Part shown: positions 15,648 through 22,559 of the stretch, one piece after another
Position numbering within the stretch: the first letter of the stretch is position 1
Layout of the letters: every line of letters begins with the position of its first letter
Assembly (NCBI GenBank): GCA_035298385.1
Contig: DATGYC010000255.1
Span: forward strand, 1-30,214
Direction of reading: 5' to 3'
DNA from: DATGYC01 sp035298385
GTDB lineage: Bacteria; Bacillota; Sulfobacillia; Symbiobacteriales; Symbiobacteriaceae
DNA length: 30,214 bases
Position numbers and translations under genes: made by a program
Notes under the pieces: generated by a model
Seen by the model: only the letters and a program-made list of their open reading frames with translations
Told to the model about the DNA's origin: nothing
The model's database searches: none

Positions 15648-16103
15648 ATGCTCGCCTTCGATCTCTACCGCCACTGGGAGACTGACGTGCGCCCCTTCAC
15701 TGTAACCGCGCTCCGCCGACTCAGTCCGGAGCAGCTCCACTGGCGCCCTGATGGCGGCCGCTCTGCCTGGGATCTGGCCCTGGAGGCCGTCCAGACCGAG
15801 TGGCGCTGGATCTACCGGGACGCCCTGCAGAAGGTCGACTCGTCCGCCCGCTTCGACTCGGCGGAGTTCGAATCGCTCGACGCGCTCCTGCTCTTCTGGC
15901 AGCGGGTTCACCGGGCGACGCTGGAGTGGCTGCAGGACAGTCCTGTCACGGAGTTGGCCCGCAAGTACCGCATGCCAGACGTCGGGGCGCCCCTGGCCAC
16001 CATGAACTGGATCCTCTTCAACGTCCTCACCCAGGAGGCCCGGATGCAGGGCGAACTCTTTAGCCTGATGCGGCAGCAGGGCTTGACCCCGCCGAAGATC
16101 TAA
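15648..16103 (+). CDS. DinB-fold protein lacking the metal-binding histidines
   Basis: The 151-residue helical protein has the DinB/YfiT four-helix layout: FTVTALRRLSPEQLHWRPDG, then a helix LALEAVQTEWRWIYRD, a middle loop, and a last pair of helices MNWILFNVLTQEARMQGELF. In the family, one histidine in the second helix and two in an HxxxH-x-GQ-like segment bind a metal used for thiol transfer. Here those places read Ala/Val and NVLTQEARMQGEL, so the site seems lost. ATG at 15648 has GAGGGAGG upstream. Family assignment is by fold pattern and is moderately sure; the activity is open. Confidence 0.7.
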   Translation: MLAFDLYRHWETDVRPFTVTALRRLSPEQLHWRPDGGRSAWDLALEAVQTEWRWIYRDALQKVDSSARFDSAEFESLDALLLFWQRVHRATLEWLQDSPVTELARKYRMPDVGAPLATMNWILFNVLTQEARMQGELFSLMRQQGLTPPKI

Positions 16104-16110
16104 ACATAAG

Positions 16111-16138
16111 AGACCCCCCTCTGCGCGGAGGGGGGTCT
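16111..16138. terminator. Bidirectional terminator between convergent genes
   Basis: An 11-bp perfect stem (AGACCCCCCTC at 16111-16121 with GAGGGGGGTCT at 16128-16138), loop TGCGCG. The minus-strand tail is CTTATGTTTAG; the plus-strand tail is poor in T. Confidence 0.8.
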
Positions 16139-16145
16139 AGTCGTC

Positions 16146-17027
16146 TTAGGCCCGGACCTTGGTGCCCGTCTGCTCTTCCAGCGGCCGGATCACCGCAGCG
16201 ATATCCTGCTCGCCGAAGCCGAGCGCACGGGCCTCCTCCAGCACCTGCTGGGTCATGGCGCCCAGCAGCATCCGAACCCGTTCCGACTTTCCAAGCTCGA
16301 CCGCCAACGCGACATCCTTGTGCAGATGATCGATCGAGAAGGCGGCATCGAACTGGCCGGGGAAGATAAACTTGGGGATATTCCGGTCGATCTGCTTCGA
16401 GCCGCCGGTGGCGCCCGCGATGATCTCAAAGAGGACCTGCGGATCGATCCCGGCCTTGGTGCCCAGGACGAAGGCCTCCGCCAGGGCCGCCGAGTGGATG
16501 CCGACCAGCAGGTTGTTGCAGAGCTTGGCTACCGCACCGGCGCCGACGGCGCCCAGCAGATAGAGCTTCTGGCCCATCGCCTTCAGGAGCGGCTCCACCT
16601 GGGCGTAGGCGGCAGGGTCACCGCCGCACATGATCGTCAATGTGCCCGCCTCGGCGCCCCAAGGGCCGCCGGAGACCGGGGCATCAATAAAGGGACAGTC
16701 CCGTTCGGCAGCACGTGCGGCCATCCGACGGGCGTCCTCGACGCCGACCGTCGAGTGGTCGACGAAGATCGTTCCCGGTTTGGCATTGCCGATCGCCTCA
16801 CCCAGGACCGCTTCGACGACCTGCGGCGTGGTCAAGCAGGCGAAGACCACAGAGACGTTTGCAGCCAGCTCTGCTGGGCTGCCAGCCCGAATCCCACCAG
16901 CGGCGACCAGTTCGTCCACGACGACCTGGCTCCGGTTGTAGAGATAGACCGTGTGCCCGGCCTTGATCAGATTGCGCGCCATGTGGCGGCCCATGCGGCC
17001 GAGCCCAATAAACCCGACGGTTGCCAT
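16146..17027 (-). CDS. 3-hydroxyisobutyrate dehydrogenase family NAD(P)-dependent oxidoreductase
   Basis: The 293-residue enzyme has the N-terminal NAD(P) motif GFIGLGRMG (5-13), substrate-binding FIDAPVSGGPWGAEAGTL (113-130) and the catalytic lysine Lys168 in GAVAKLCNNLL, all hallmarks of beta-hydroxyacid dehydrogenases (3-hydroxyisobutyrate, tartronate semialdehyde and related). It interconverts a beta-hydroxyacid and its semialdehyde. ATG at 17027 has GGAGGGA at 9 bases. It is divergent from the Mug glycosylase gene and ends at the bidirectional hairpin. Exact substrate cannot be set from these motifs. Confidence 0.92.
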   Translation of the reverse strand: MATVGFIGLGRMGRHMARNLIKAGHTVYLYNRSQVVVDELVAAGGIRAGSPAELAANVSVVFACLTTPQVVEAVLGEAIGNAKPGTIFVDHSTVGVEDARRMAARAAERDCPFIDAPVSGGPWGAEAGTLTIMCGGDPAAYAQVEPLLKAMGQKLYLLGAVGAGAVAKLCNNLLVGIHSAALAEAFVLGTKAGIDPQVLFEIIAGATGGSKQIDRNIPKFIFPGQFDAAFSIDHLHKDVALAVELGKSERVRMLLGAMTQQVLEEARALGFGEQDIAAVIRPLEEQTGTKVRA

Positions 17028-17099
17028 GATCGCGATCCCTCCAGCAACAGACTCTTACTCTAACTGTAGCACAGGTTGATACGAAAGGGTGACGCTTCC

Positions 17100-17651
17100 G
17101 TGGACAAGCAGCCACTAAAGGGGGAGTTAGACCTGCCCCCGTTGCCGCATATCTTGCGCCCCGGCCTCCTGGTCGTCTTTTGCGGCTTCAACCCAGGCGA
17201 ACGCTCAGCGACGATCGGTCATTACTACGGCTACCCGGGCAACCGGTTCTGGTGGCTGCTGCACCAGGCGGGCCTGACCGACCGGCAACTCGACCCGACG
17301 GAGGACCAGACGATGCCGGATCGGTACGGCTACGGCCTGACCGATATCGTCGAGCGGCCATCGAAGGCGGCATCGGATCTGGCGGGCTGGGAGTTCCGCG
17401 AGGGCCGTGAGGCTTTCTTGGAGCGCATGCGGACCTACCGGCCTGCTTTCATCTGCTACGCCGGGAAAGGGGTCTACGGGGCGGCCTCGGGCCGCAAACA
17501 GGTCGAGTACGGGCTACAGCCGGATTCGCTGGTGGAGGGCGTGTGGGACTTTGTGGCGGCCTCCCCGAGCGGGCGTAGCCGGGAGCCACTAGCCGTGAAG
17601 CTCGCCATCTTAAAGGAACTCACCAATCTGGTAGCCTTGCGGCGGAACTAA
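17100..17651 (+). CDS. mug: G/U mismatch-specific DNA glycosylase (Mug/TDG, UDG family 2)
   Basis: The 183-residue protein matches Mug: VVFCGFNPGERSATIGHYYG (25-44) with the NPG motif, PGNRFWWLLHQAGL, and a late loop AASPSGRSR in place of the NPSGLS intercalation motif. The enzyme removes uracil or thymine opposite guanine in DNA repair. Asparagine 31 in GFNPG is the residue that positions water in this family. I chose GTG at 17100 with AAAGGGTGA at 17084-17092; a TTG at 17076 has no site. It is probably monocistronic. Confidence 0.9.
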   Translation: MDKQPLKGELDLPPLPHILRPGLLVVFCGFNPGERSATIGHYYGYPGNRFWWLLHQAGLTDRQLDPTEDQTMPDRYGYGLTDIVERPSKAASDLAGWEFREGREAFLERMRTYRPAFICYAGKGVYGAASGRKQVEYGLQPDSLVEGVWDFVAASPSGRSREPLAVKLAILKELTNLVALRRN

Positions 17652-17737
17652 CGGGTTTTCGCTCCCAGGTGTCAAACCTTTCCAGCCGATCAACCGTCAT
17701 GTTATGTGAAGGCTGATTTGGAAGGAGAGAGCGAGAG

Positions 17738-18550
17738 ATGAATCGCAAGACGACCCTTCTCATTGGTGCGGGAATCGGGCTTGCTGCAATCATGGCTGGC
17801 GCCCTCTACGTCTCCAGCGTCCAGACGAAGGGCTCCAAGCCGGGCCCGGTCACCAAGCCGCCGATCACCAATCCGGGCACGCCCTCGGTCAAGACCGTCC
17901 CCTTGCGTACAGTCGACTTGGCCTCGGCGCCCATGGAGGTCCAGGCGGCCGCTCGTGCCCTGCAGACCTCGCGGGTTGCCTACGCCATCAAGTCCGCCGG
18001 GCAGACCTACGTAATCATCTCGACCGGGCGAAACGGTGAGATGATCGCCGCCTCCACCGCATCGGCACAGCCGAGTGCAGCCAACCCCCGGTTCGTCGAT
18101 GTGATGGTCCAGCCGAACACGGGCGGTTCCCGCTTGTTGGTCCTGGCCCTACCGATCGGCCAGGATGCTGAGTACCAGGTCAACCTGGGCGGCAAGACGG
18201 CCGCGATTCCGACGCTCTATAACCAGCACGGCCTTGCCTTGGTCGAACTGAATGAGACGACCGGCTTTGCCCTCGTCCATCCGTCGGCCAACGTGGCGGT
18301 GCAGGGCGACATCCTCTTCCTGGAGGGCTACGCTCGGGTCTTCGAGTCCACCTTCAACGCCAAGCTGATCTCGGCCAAGGGCCGGGTCCTTGCGGAGGCG
18401 CAGGTGAAGGCGGCGGCGGGCGCCCCCAACTGGGGCTCCTTCACCACCGCCATGAAGCTGACCGAGCGCCCGACCGAGGCGACGCTGGTTCTGTTCGATG
18501 AGATGAGCGGCGCCAAGCTGACCATCCCGGTTCGGTTCGCCGGCAAGTAG
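17738..18550 (+). CDS. Membrane-anchored protein with PrcB-like and Gmad2 Ig-like domains
   Basis: The 270-residue protein has an N-terminal membrane helix (5-27), a proline-rich linker (32-50), a middle domain (about 60-145) containing AYAIKSAGQTYVIISTG, which resembles the PrcB C-terminal domain, and a C-terminal Gmad2-type Ig-like domain (about 186-267: GYARVFESTFNAKLISAKGR and LTIPVRF). Gmad2 domains occur in cell-surface and spore germination proteins of Gram-positive bacteria. ATG at 17738 follows GGAAGGAGAG. The next gene starts 4 bases after its stop and also encodes a membrane-anchored protein, so they may act together at the surface. Confidence 0.7.
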   Translation: MNRKTTLLIGAGIGLAAIMAGALYVSSVQTKGSKPGPVTKPPITNPGTPSVKTVPLRTVDLASAPMEVQAAARALQTSRVAYAIKSAGQTYVIISTGRNGEMIAASTASAQPSAANPRFVDVMVQPNTGGSRLLVLALPIGQDAEYQVNLGGKTAAIPTLYNQHGLALVELNETTGFALVHPSANVAVQGDILFLEGYARVFESTFNAKLISAKGRVLAEAQVKAAAGAPNWGSFTTAMKLTERPTEATLVLFDEMSGAKLTIPVRFAGK

Positions 18551-18554
18551 CGCC

Positions 18555-18998
18555 ATGAAGGATGAGCAGGTCCGGCGCTGGACGATTCTCTTCCTCACCC
18601 TGACCGGGCTGGCGCTCGCCGTCTACGCAGCCATCCACGTCTGCGCCTGGCTCAGACAGGGGGAGGAGTTGATCCGTCCCGTGCCAGCGGCCTGGGCGCC
18701 CCCCGCGGTGCAGTCAGCCGCTCGCCATATGTATGGGCACCCTGGCGCCTATGTCATGTGGGAGGGAGAGGCCTCCTGGCTCCTGCTCTCCCTTGGCACT
18801 GGAGACTCGGGCCTCTCCCTTGCGGGCGCCCGGCGGGGGCATGACGGGCTCTTGACGCTCTACCTGCGCCGGTCCGTTGGTGGGGAGCGGGTCTTGATCC
18901 TGGAGGGGCGCCGCACGGTCGACTGGAGCCAGAGTCGCGTGCAGGTAGACGGGGCGGCATGGCCCCTGCCGTGGTGGAACGACAGCCTGCCTGACTAG
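18555..18998 (+). CDS. Small membrane-anchored protein, partner of the Gmad2 protein
   Basis: I do not recognise this 147-residue protein. It has one N-terminal membrane helix (WTILFLTLTGLALAVYAAIH, about 9-28) and an outside soluble part of about 110 residues rich in beta-like segments (LLTLYLRRSVGGERVLILEG). The ATG lies 4 bases after the stop of the Gmad2 gene with no strong ribosome site of its own, which suggests translational coupling. It is followed by a clear terminator, so the two genes make up one operon. Confidence 0.7.
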   Translation: MKDEQVRRWTILFLTLTGLALAVYAAIHVCAWLRQGEELIRPVPAAWAPPAVQSAARHMYGHPGAYVMWEGEASWLLLSLGTGDSGLSLAGARRGHDGLLTLYLRRSVGGERVLILEGRRTVDWSQSRVQVDGAAWPLPWWNDSLPD

Positions 18999-19006
18999 AC
19001 AGCGAC

Positions 19007-19039
19007 GGAGGCACCCCTTTGGGTGCCTCCATCGGTTTT
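19007..19039 (+). terminator. Intrinsic terminator after the Gmad2 pair
   Basis: A 10-bp stem (GGAGGCACCC at 19007-19016 with GGGTGCCTCC at 19021-19030), 4-base loop, then ATCGGTTTT. It overlaps the end of the convergent small gene. Confidence 0.88.
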
Positions 19040-19238
19040 AGCGGAGCCGTGCAGCGAAGCGGTCATAGGCGTCCCGGGTGATCTGGCCGTTCTGATAGGC
19101 CGTCTCCAGATCGCGTATCGACCGATAGGGCATAATTGCACTGCCAAGTGAGTTCAGGATCCACAGGCTGAGCAGCAGATTAAAGAGAACGCCCAGACCT
19201 GTTAGCCACAAGAGCCAAGCCGCCGTTACCGTCAACAT
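19038..19238 (-). CDS. Small membrane protein with SHOCT-like C terminus
   Basis: The 66-residue protein has a long hydrophobic N-terminal stretch (about 5-35, one or two helices: AAWLLWLTGLGVLFNLLLSL) and a C-terminal segment DLETAYQNGQITRDAYDRFA that follows the SHOCT pattern (leucine-rich short helix, small-residue turn, I-T-x-x-E/D-Y/F). SHOCT segments are found in many small bacterial membrane proteins and are thought to help oligomerise. I chose ATG at 19238, 8 bases after GGAGGG; a GTG at 19244 is too close to that site. Role unknown. Confidence 0.7.
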   Translation of the reverse strand: MLTVTAAWLLWLTGLGVLFNLLLSLWILNSLGSAIMPYRSIRDLETAYQNGQITRDAYDRFAARLR

Positions 19239-19293
19239 CGGCACATCCCTCCAGCCTCTAGGCTAGTCCAGAGGGGGGCTTTCCATACAGAAA

Positions 19294-19313
19294 GGGCGCC
19301 CCTCAGGGCGCCC
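19294..19313 (-). terminator. Terminator of the adenylyltransferase-like gene (GGGCGCCC type)
   Basis: GGGCGCCC (19294-19301) and GGGCGCCC (19306-19313) form an 8-bp stem with a 4-base loop; the minus-strand tail is TTTCTGTAT. It lies 20-40 bases past the stop at 19335. Confidence 0.75.
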
Positions 19314-19334
19314 GGTTATGCATGATGATGAGGG

Positions 19335-20117
19335 CTACTCTGTCTTCTGGTAAAGCAGGGCTGGGCTGATCGGGTCCCACTCGGGCCAGTGCTGGTGCAG
19401 ATCATCGATCGCGGAGGCCATGGGTTGGAAGAGTGCGGGATTCGTCTTGCCGGAGCGTACCGCCACGGCAGCCTCAATGGCCGGACGAAGCGGCGCGGGC
19501 AGATTGTGGAGCGCCCACGTGGCGCCCTCCGACTTCGTGACTGGTTCACCCTTGGCGAGGGCCAGGAACGAACGGACGAGATTGAGCAGCGAGGCGGCGG
19601 CCTCCTCGACCGTCTCAAATGGTTCAGGCCCCTCAGCCAGCATCTCCTGGACGGCGCCCCGCACCTGCTGGTGCGAGACCACGGGCAGAAGCTCTGCAGG
19701 CGGGGGGCCATAAAGATGGATCCCATGCTCGCGCATGTTATAGATATTGTCGGCCGAGAGCATGATCTCGCCTACCCGTGCAATAAAGAGGCCGCGCTCG
19801 CAGCCAGGGACCGGCACGGTTGTCCCGGTCGGAACCAGCGCCTGCAGCGGCGCGTAGTCGCCCTCTAGGCGGGAAGCGAAGCCATGGCGGCTGAGTAGTT
19901 CTGCGTGGAGTTGCTTGACGGCGATCTGGTCCTCCATGGAGAGGAAGCCTTCCGTCACAACCAGGAAGTCGAGGTCGCTGGTCGCCTCGCAGAAGTCTCC
20001 CAGCGCTGCCGAGCCGCCCACGTAGACACCAAGCAGGCGTGCCCCCAAAATGGTGAGCAAGCCCTGGATCAGGTCGTGCATGACGGCTTCCGCAACGGTT
20101 GGGATTGGGGTTGGCAT
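19335..20117 (-). CDS. Aminoglycoside adenylyltransferase-like nucleotidyltransferase (AadA/ANT family)
   Basis: The 260-residue protein has the nucleotidyltransferase signature GS-x(n)-DxD (GGSAALGDFCEATSDLDFLV, Gly35-Ser36 and Asp48/Asp50), followed by an alpha-helical C-terminal half with SEGATWALHNLPAPLRPAIE, the place where AadA/ANT(9) enzymes read SKxxAxxWAL. AadA-type enzymes transfer AMP from ATP to streptomycin or spectinomycin in the cytosol. Resemblance is to the wider family (DUF4111 type) and resistance is not shown. I chose ATG at 20117 with GGAGGAGG upstream. It sits back to back with the riboswitch-led operon; 20118-20298 shows no other gene. Confidence 0.75.
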   Translation of the reverse strand: MPTPIPTVAEAVMHDLIQGLLTILGARLLGVYVGGSAALGDFCEATSDLDFLVVTEGFLSMEDQIAVKQLHAELLSRHGFASRLEGDYAPLQALVPTGTTVPVPGCERGLFIARVGEIMLSADNIYNMREHGIHLYGPPPAELLPVVSHQQVRGAVQEMLAEGPEPFETVEEAAASLLNLVRSFLALAKGEPVTKSEGATWALHNLPAPLRPAIEAAVAVRSGKTNPALFQPMASAIDDLHQHWPEWDPISPALLYQKTE

Positions 20118-20278
20118 CCACGGGCCTCCTCCGCCTGGGCTACAGGGTACGTGATCCGGACCGGAACCTACTACGCAGGTTGGAGTAGATTCGACCTTCG
20201 TCCGGTTTCTCCTTTTGTTTTCTGGCCGTAGGACCAATATTTTAAGAGTCGAATAAACAGGCGTATCGCTCGCAGGGC

Positions 20279-20307
20279 TGGTAAGTCGTCACGGGTCGTG
20301 CTAGAAT
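20279..20307 (+). promoter_or_regulatory. Extended -10 promoter of the que/lux operon
   Basis: TAGAAT at 20302-20307 is preceded by TGC (20299-20301), an extended -10 element; the -35 region TGGTAA at 20279-20284 is weak at 17 bases. Transcription would start about 20314, just before the riboswitch. Confidence 0.6.
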
Positions 20308-20319
20308 CTCCCTGTGCTA

Positions 20320-20367
20320 GATAGCACCGCGGTAGCAGTCACCCGCGTGATCAAAACTGCGGCTATC
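20320..20367 (+). ncRNA. Class I preQ1 riboswitch aptamer
   Basis: The RNA folds as an H-type pseudoknot. P1 is CGCGG (20328-20332) with CCGCG (20343-20347). Loop bases GCAGT (20335-20339) pair with ACTGC (20356-20360) as P2. The A-rich tail ATCAAAAC (20350-20357) lies between, and C20342 is at the place of the cytosine that pairs with preQ1. Order and bases follow the compact Thermoanaerobacter class I aptamer as I remember it (GCAGU, AC, CC and CAAAAC all in register). An outer helix GATAGC/GCTATC (20320-20325, 20362-20367) closes it. It lies before queD and queE, the expected targets. TGCGG of P2 can instead pair with the 5' arm of the following terminator, so bound preQ1 should turn the operon off. 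Confidence 0.88.
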
Positions 20368-20380
20368 TTGTCGTATCTTC

Positions 20381-20418
20381 GACCGGGCCGCATGCCATGC
20401 GGACCCGGTCTTCTTGTT
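20381..20418 (+). terminator. Riboswitch-controlled terminator
   Basis: GACCGGG+CCGCAT (20381-20393) pairs with ATGCGG and CCCGGTC (20397-20402, 20404-20410) with one bulged A, followed by TTCTTGTT. CCGCA (20388-20392) is complementary to TGCGG (20358-20362) in the aptamer, giving an exclusive antiterminator. Confidence 0.82.
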
Positions 20419-20448
20419 GGGGCAGAGTAAGTGAGGGAGGGATCGCAG

Positions 20449-20853
20449 GTGGCCGTTAAGCTGAACGTGACGCGCATCTTCACCTTTGATGCGGCCCACC
20501 GGCTGGAGGATTACGTTGGCAAGTGCAACAACCTGCATGGCCACACCTATAAGCTGGAGCTGACCGTTCGGGGGACCCCGGACTATCGCGGGATTGTGAT
20601 CGACTTTGGCGACCTGAAGGCGATCTTCAAGGAGCACTTCGAGCCCTTGCTTGACCACAAGTACCTGAACGAGTCCCTGCCGATGGTCAATTCCACGGCC
20701 GAGAACCTGACCCTCTGGTTCATGGACCGGTGGGAGGCCGTCGTTCGTCCGCTCTACCCAGAGATCGAGCTCGTCCAGATCCGACTTTGGGAGACGCCCA
20801 ATGCCTACGTTACGCTCTCCTATGCGGACTGGAGGGCTGGTCGTGCGGATTAA
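20449..20853 (+). CDS. queD: 6-carboxy-5,6,7,8-tetrahydropterin synthase (QueD)
   Basis: The 134-residue protein has the QueD/PTPS zinc histidines His17 (FDAAHRL), His30 and His32 (LHGHTY), catalytic Cys26 (GKCNNLHGH), the Asp69-His70 pair (LLDHKYLN) and Glu115 (RLWETPNAY). It converts dihydroneopterin triphosphate to 6-carboxytetrahydropterin, the first step to the preQ1 precursor after GTP cyclohydrolase. GTG at 20449 is preceded by GGGAGGG. It is the first gene behind a preQ1 riboswitch and overlaps queE by 11 bases. Confidence 0.97.
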   Translation: MAVKLNVTRIFTFDAAHRLEDYVGKCNNLHGHTYKLELTVRGTPDYRGIVIDFGDLKAIFKEHFEPLLDHKYLNESLPMVNSTAENLTLWFMDRWEAVVRPLYPEIELVQIRLWETPNAYVTLSYADWRAGRAD

Positions 20854-21496
20854 TGAGATCTTCCTCTCGGTCCAGGGCGAGACCAGCTCGATCGGCCTGC
20901 CGACGATCTTCGTGCGGACGGCCGGTTGCCCGCTCCGCTGCACCTACTGTGACACCCCATACGCCCTGACGACAGAGAACTCGGTCGCCATGACGGTCGA
21001 TGAGGTGATGGCCCGGGTCCGTGAGCTGAGGTGCAAACGGGTCTGCTACACCGGTGGCGAGCCGCTCATTCAGCCGAAGGCGGAGATTCAGGCCTTCTTT
21101 GATCAGTTGGCGGCGGAGGGCTACGAACTCTCGATCGAGACGAGCGGCGCCTACCCGGTCAAGGGCTTCACCCTGCATGAGCGCCAGCGCTGGATCTTCG
21201 ACCTGAAGGTCCCATCCTCGGGCGAGTCTGGCCGAATGCTCTTCGATGCGCTGGCCGACCTGCGGCCCGTCGATGAGGTCAAGTTCGTCGTCGGTAACCG
21301 GGCGGACTTTGATTGGTGCCTGGAGCAGATCCGACGCTACGAGCTGGAGGGCCGGGTTGGCCTGCTCTTCTCTCCGGTCTGGAATGACGTCACGCCGCTC
21401 GAGCTGACCGAGTGGGTGTTGTCGAGCGGTGTCGACGCCCGGGTGCAGATCCAGCTACACAAGATCATCTGGGACCCGTCTGAGCGGGGCGTCTAG
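20843..21496 (+). CDS. queE: 7-carboxy-7-deazaguanine synthase (QueE), radical SAM
   Basis: The 217-residue protein starts INEIFLSVQGE, has the radical SAM cysteines Cys29, Cys33 and Cys36 (CPLRCTYCDTPYA, CxxxCxxC), and the SAM-binding CYTGGEPLIQP. QueE rearranges 6-carboxytetrahydropterin to 7-carboxy-7-deazaguanine with a [4Fe-4S] cluster and Mg. I chose GTG at 20843, with GGAGGG at 20831-20836 inside queD; its start overlaps the queD stop. QueC and QueF, needed to finish preQ1, are not in the window. The next gene starts 11 bases after the stop. Confidence 0.97.
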   Translation: MRINEIFLSVQGETSSIGLPTIFVRTAGCPLRCTYCDTPYALTTENSVAMTVDEVMARVRELRCKRVCYTGGEPLIQPKAEIQAFFDQLAAEGYELSIETSGAYPVKGFTLHERQRWIFDLKVPSSGESGRMLFDALADLRPVDEVKFVVGNRADFDWCLEQIRRYELEGRVGLLFSPVWNDVTPLELTEWVLSSGVDARVQIQLHKIIWDPSERGV

Positions 21497-21507
21497 GGGG
21501 GAGCAGG

Positions 21508-22554
21508 GTGCTGAAGGATCAGCTAGTAGAAATCTTCGGCGGGGCACCCCTCGAATTTGAGGGTCTAGCACTCGAAATATTTAAGTTTCAGTACCGAAAT
21601 TCTTTGCCCTACCGGCGCTTCTGTGAGGCACGGTCCAAGCGACCCGAGACAGTCACCCGTTGGACCGATATTCCCCACCTGCCGGTGACCGCCTTCAAGA
21701 AGGCCCGGATCTATGCGGGGACAGAGCCACCGGTCCACACCTTCCTGACCTCCGGTACGACGGCAGGGTCAGAAGAGCGGGGCGCCCACCACTTCCAGGA
21801 CGTGGACCTCTACCGCGCAGCGGCCTTGCCGGTCTTCAAGCGCTTTGTTCTGCCGGACGTAGAGCGCATCCCGATGTTCATGCTGGCGATGGAGCCCGCC
21901 CAGAACCCGACCTCTTCCTTGAGCTGGTACCTCCAGCAGCAGGCGGAGGCCTTTGGCGCGCCTGGCACAGGTTGGTTCGTGGGGCCAGAGGGGTTGCAGG
22001 CGGAGCGCTTGGTGGAAGCTCTGCGATCGGTCCGAGAGCCGGTCGCCCTGCTCGGGACCGCCTTCGCCTTCGTCCACCTCGTCGACTGGATGGCGGAGCG
22101 CGGGCTACAGCTTGAGCTTCCGCCCGGTACCCGCGTCATGGAGACGGGTGGCTTCAAGGGCAAGTCCCGCACCGTGGAGCGGTCCGAGCTCTACGGACTG
22201 ATTCGGGCCTCGCTTGGTCGTGCTGTCGTCTGCGTCAACCAGTACGGGATGACCGAGATGTCCTCCAACTGTTATGACCAGACGCTTTCGGCGGGTTCGG
22301 TGTTGAAGGCTGGACCCGATTGGGTGAGGATCCGCATGCTGCACCCGGAGACGCTTCACGAGGTAGAACTGGGTCAGCCGGGCATCGTGGCGGTGACCGA
22401 TCTGGCGAACCTCTACTCCTCAGCCTTCTTGCTGACGCAGGATATCGGGATTCAGCATCCGGACGGGTTTGAGATCTTGGGGCGGGCGCCCGGCTCCGAA
22501 GCCCGTGGCTGCTCGATCGCCATGGACCAGTTCCTTGCGGCCCAACGGGGGTGA
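21508..22554 (+). CDS. luxE: LuxE-type acyl-protein synthetase
   Basis: The 348-residue protein follows the LuxE/acyl-protein synthetase pattern: N-terminal YRRFCEARSK, DIPHLPVTAFKKARIY, the adenylate-forming loop TFLTSGTTAGS (79-88), and NQYGMTEMSSNCYDQTL (the A5-like motif). LuxE activates a carboxylic acid with ATP to an acyl-AMP and passes the acyl group to itself and then to LuxC for reduction. GTG at 21508 has GGGGGGAG upstream and lies 11 bases after queE. Its stop overlaps the lux-like reductase region by 4 bases if the GTG at 22551 is used. No luciferase genes (luxAB) are near, so the acyl product has another use. Confidence 0.9.
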   Translation: MLKDQLVEIFGGAPLEFEGLALEIFKFQYRNSLPYRRFCEARSKRPETVTRWTDIPHLPVTAFKKARIYAGTEPPVHTFLTSGTTAGSEERGAHHFQDVDLYRAAALPVFKRFVLPDVERIPMFMLAMEPAQNPTSSLSWYLQQQAEAFGAPGTGWFVGPEGLQAERLVEALRSVREPVALLGTAFAFVHLVDWMAERGLQLELPPGTRVMETGGFKGKSRTVERSELYGLIRASLGRAVVCVNQYGMTEMSSNCYDQTLSAGSVLKAGPDWVRIRMLHPETLHEVELGQPGIVAVTDLANLYSSAFLLTQDIGIQHPDGFEILGRAPGSEARGCSIAMDQFLAAQRG

Positions 22555-22559
22555 GTGAG

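Noticed and set aside
16320..17063. Plus-strand open frame antisense to the dehydrogenase
   Set aside because: The minus-strand frame carries the full NAD motif and catalytic lysine; the antisense product has no motif.
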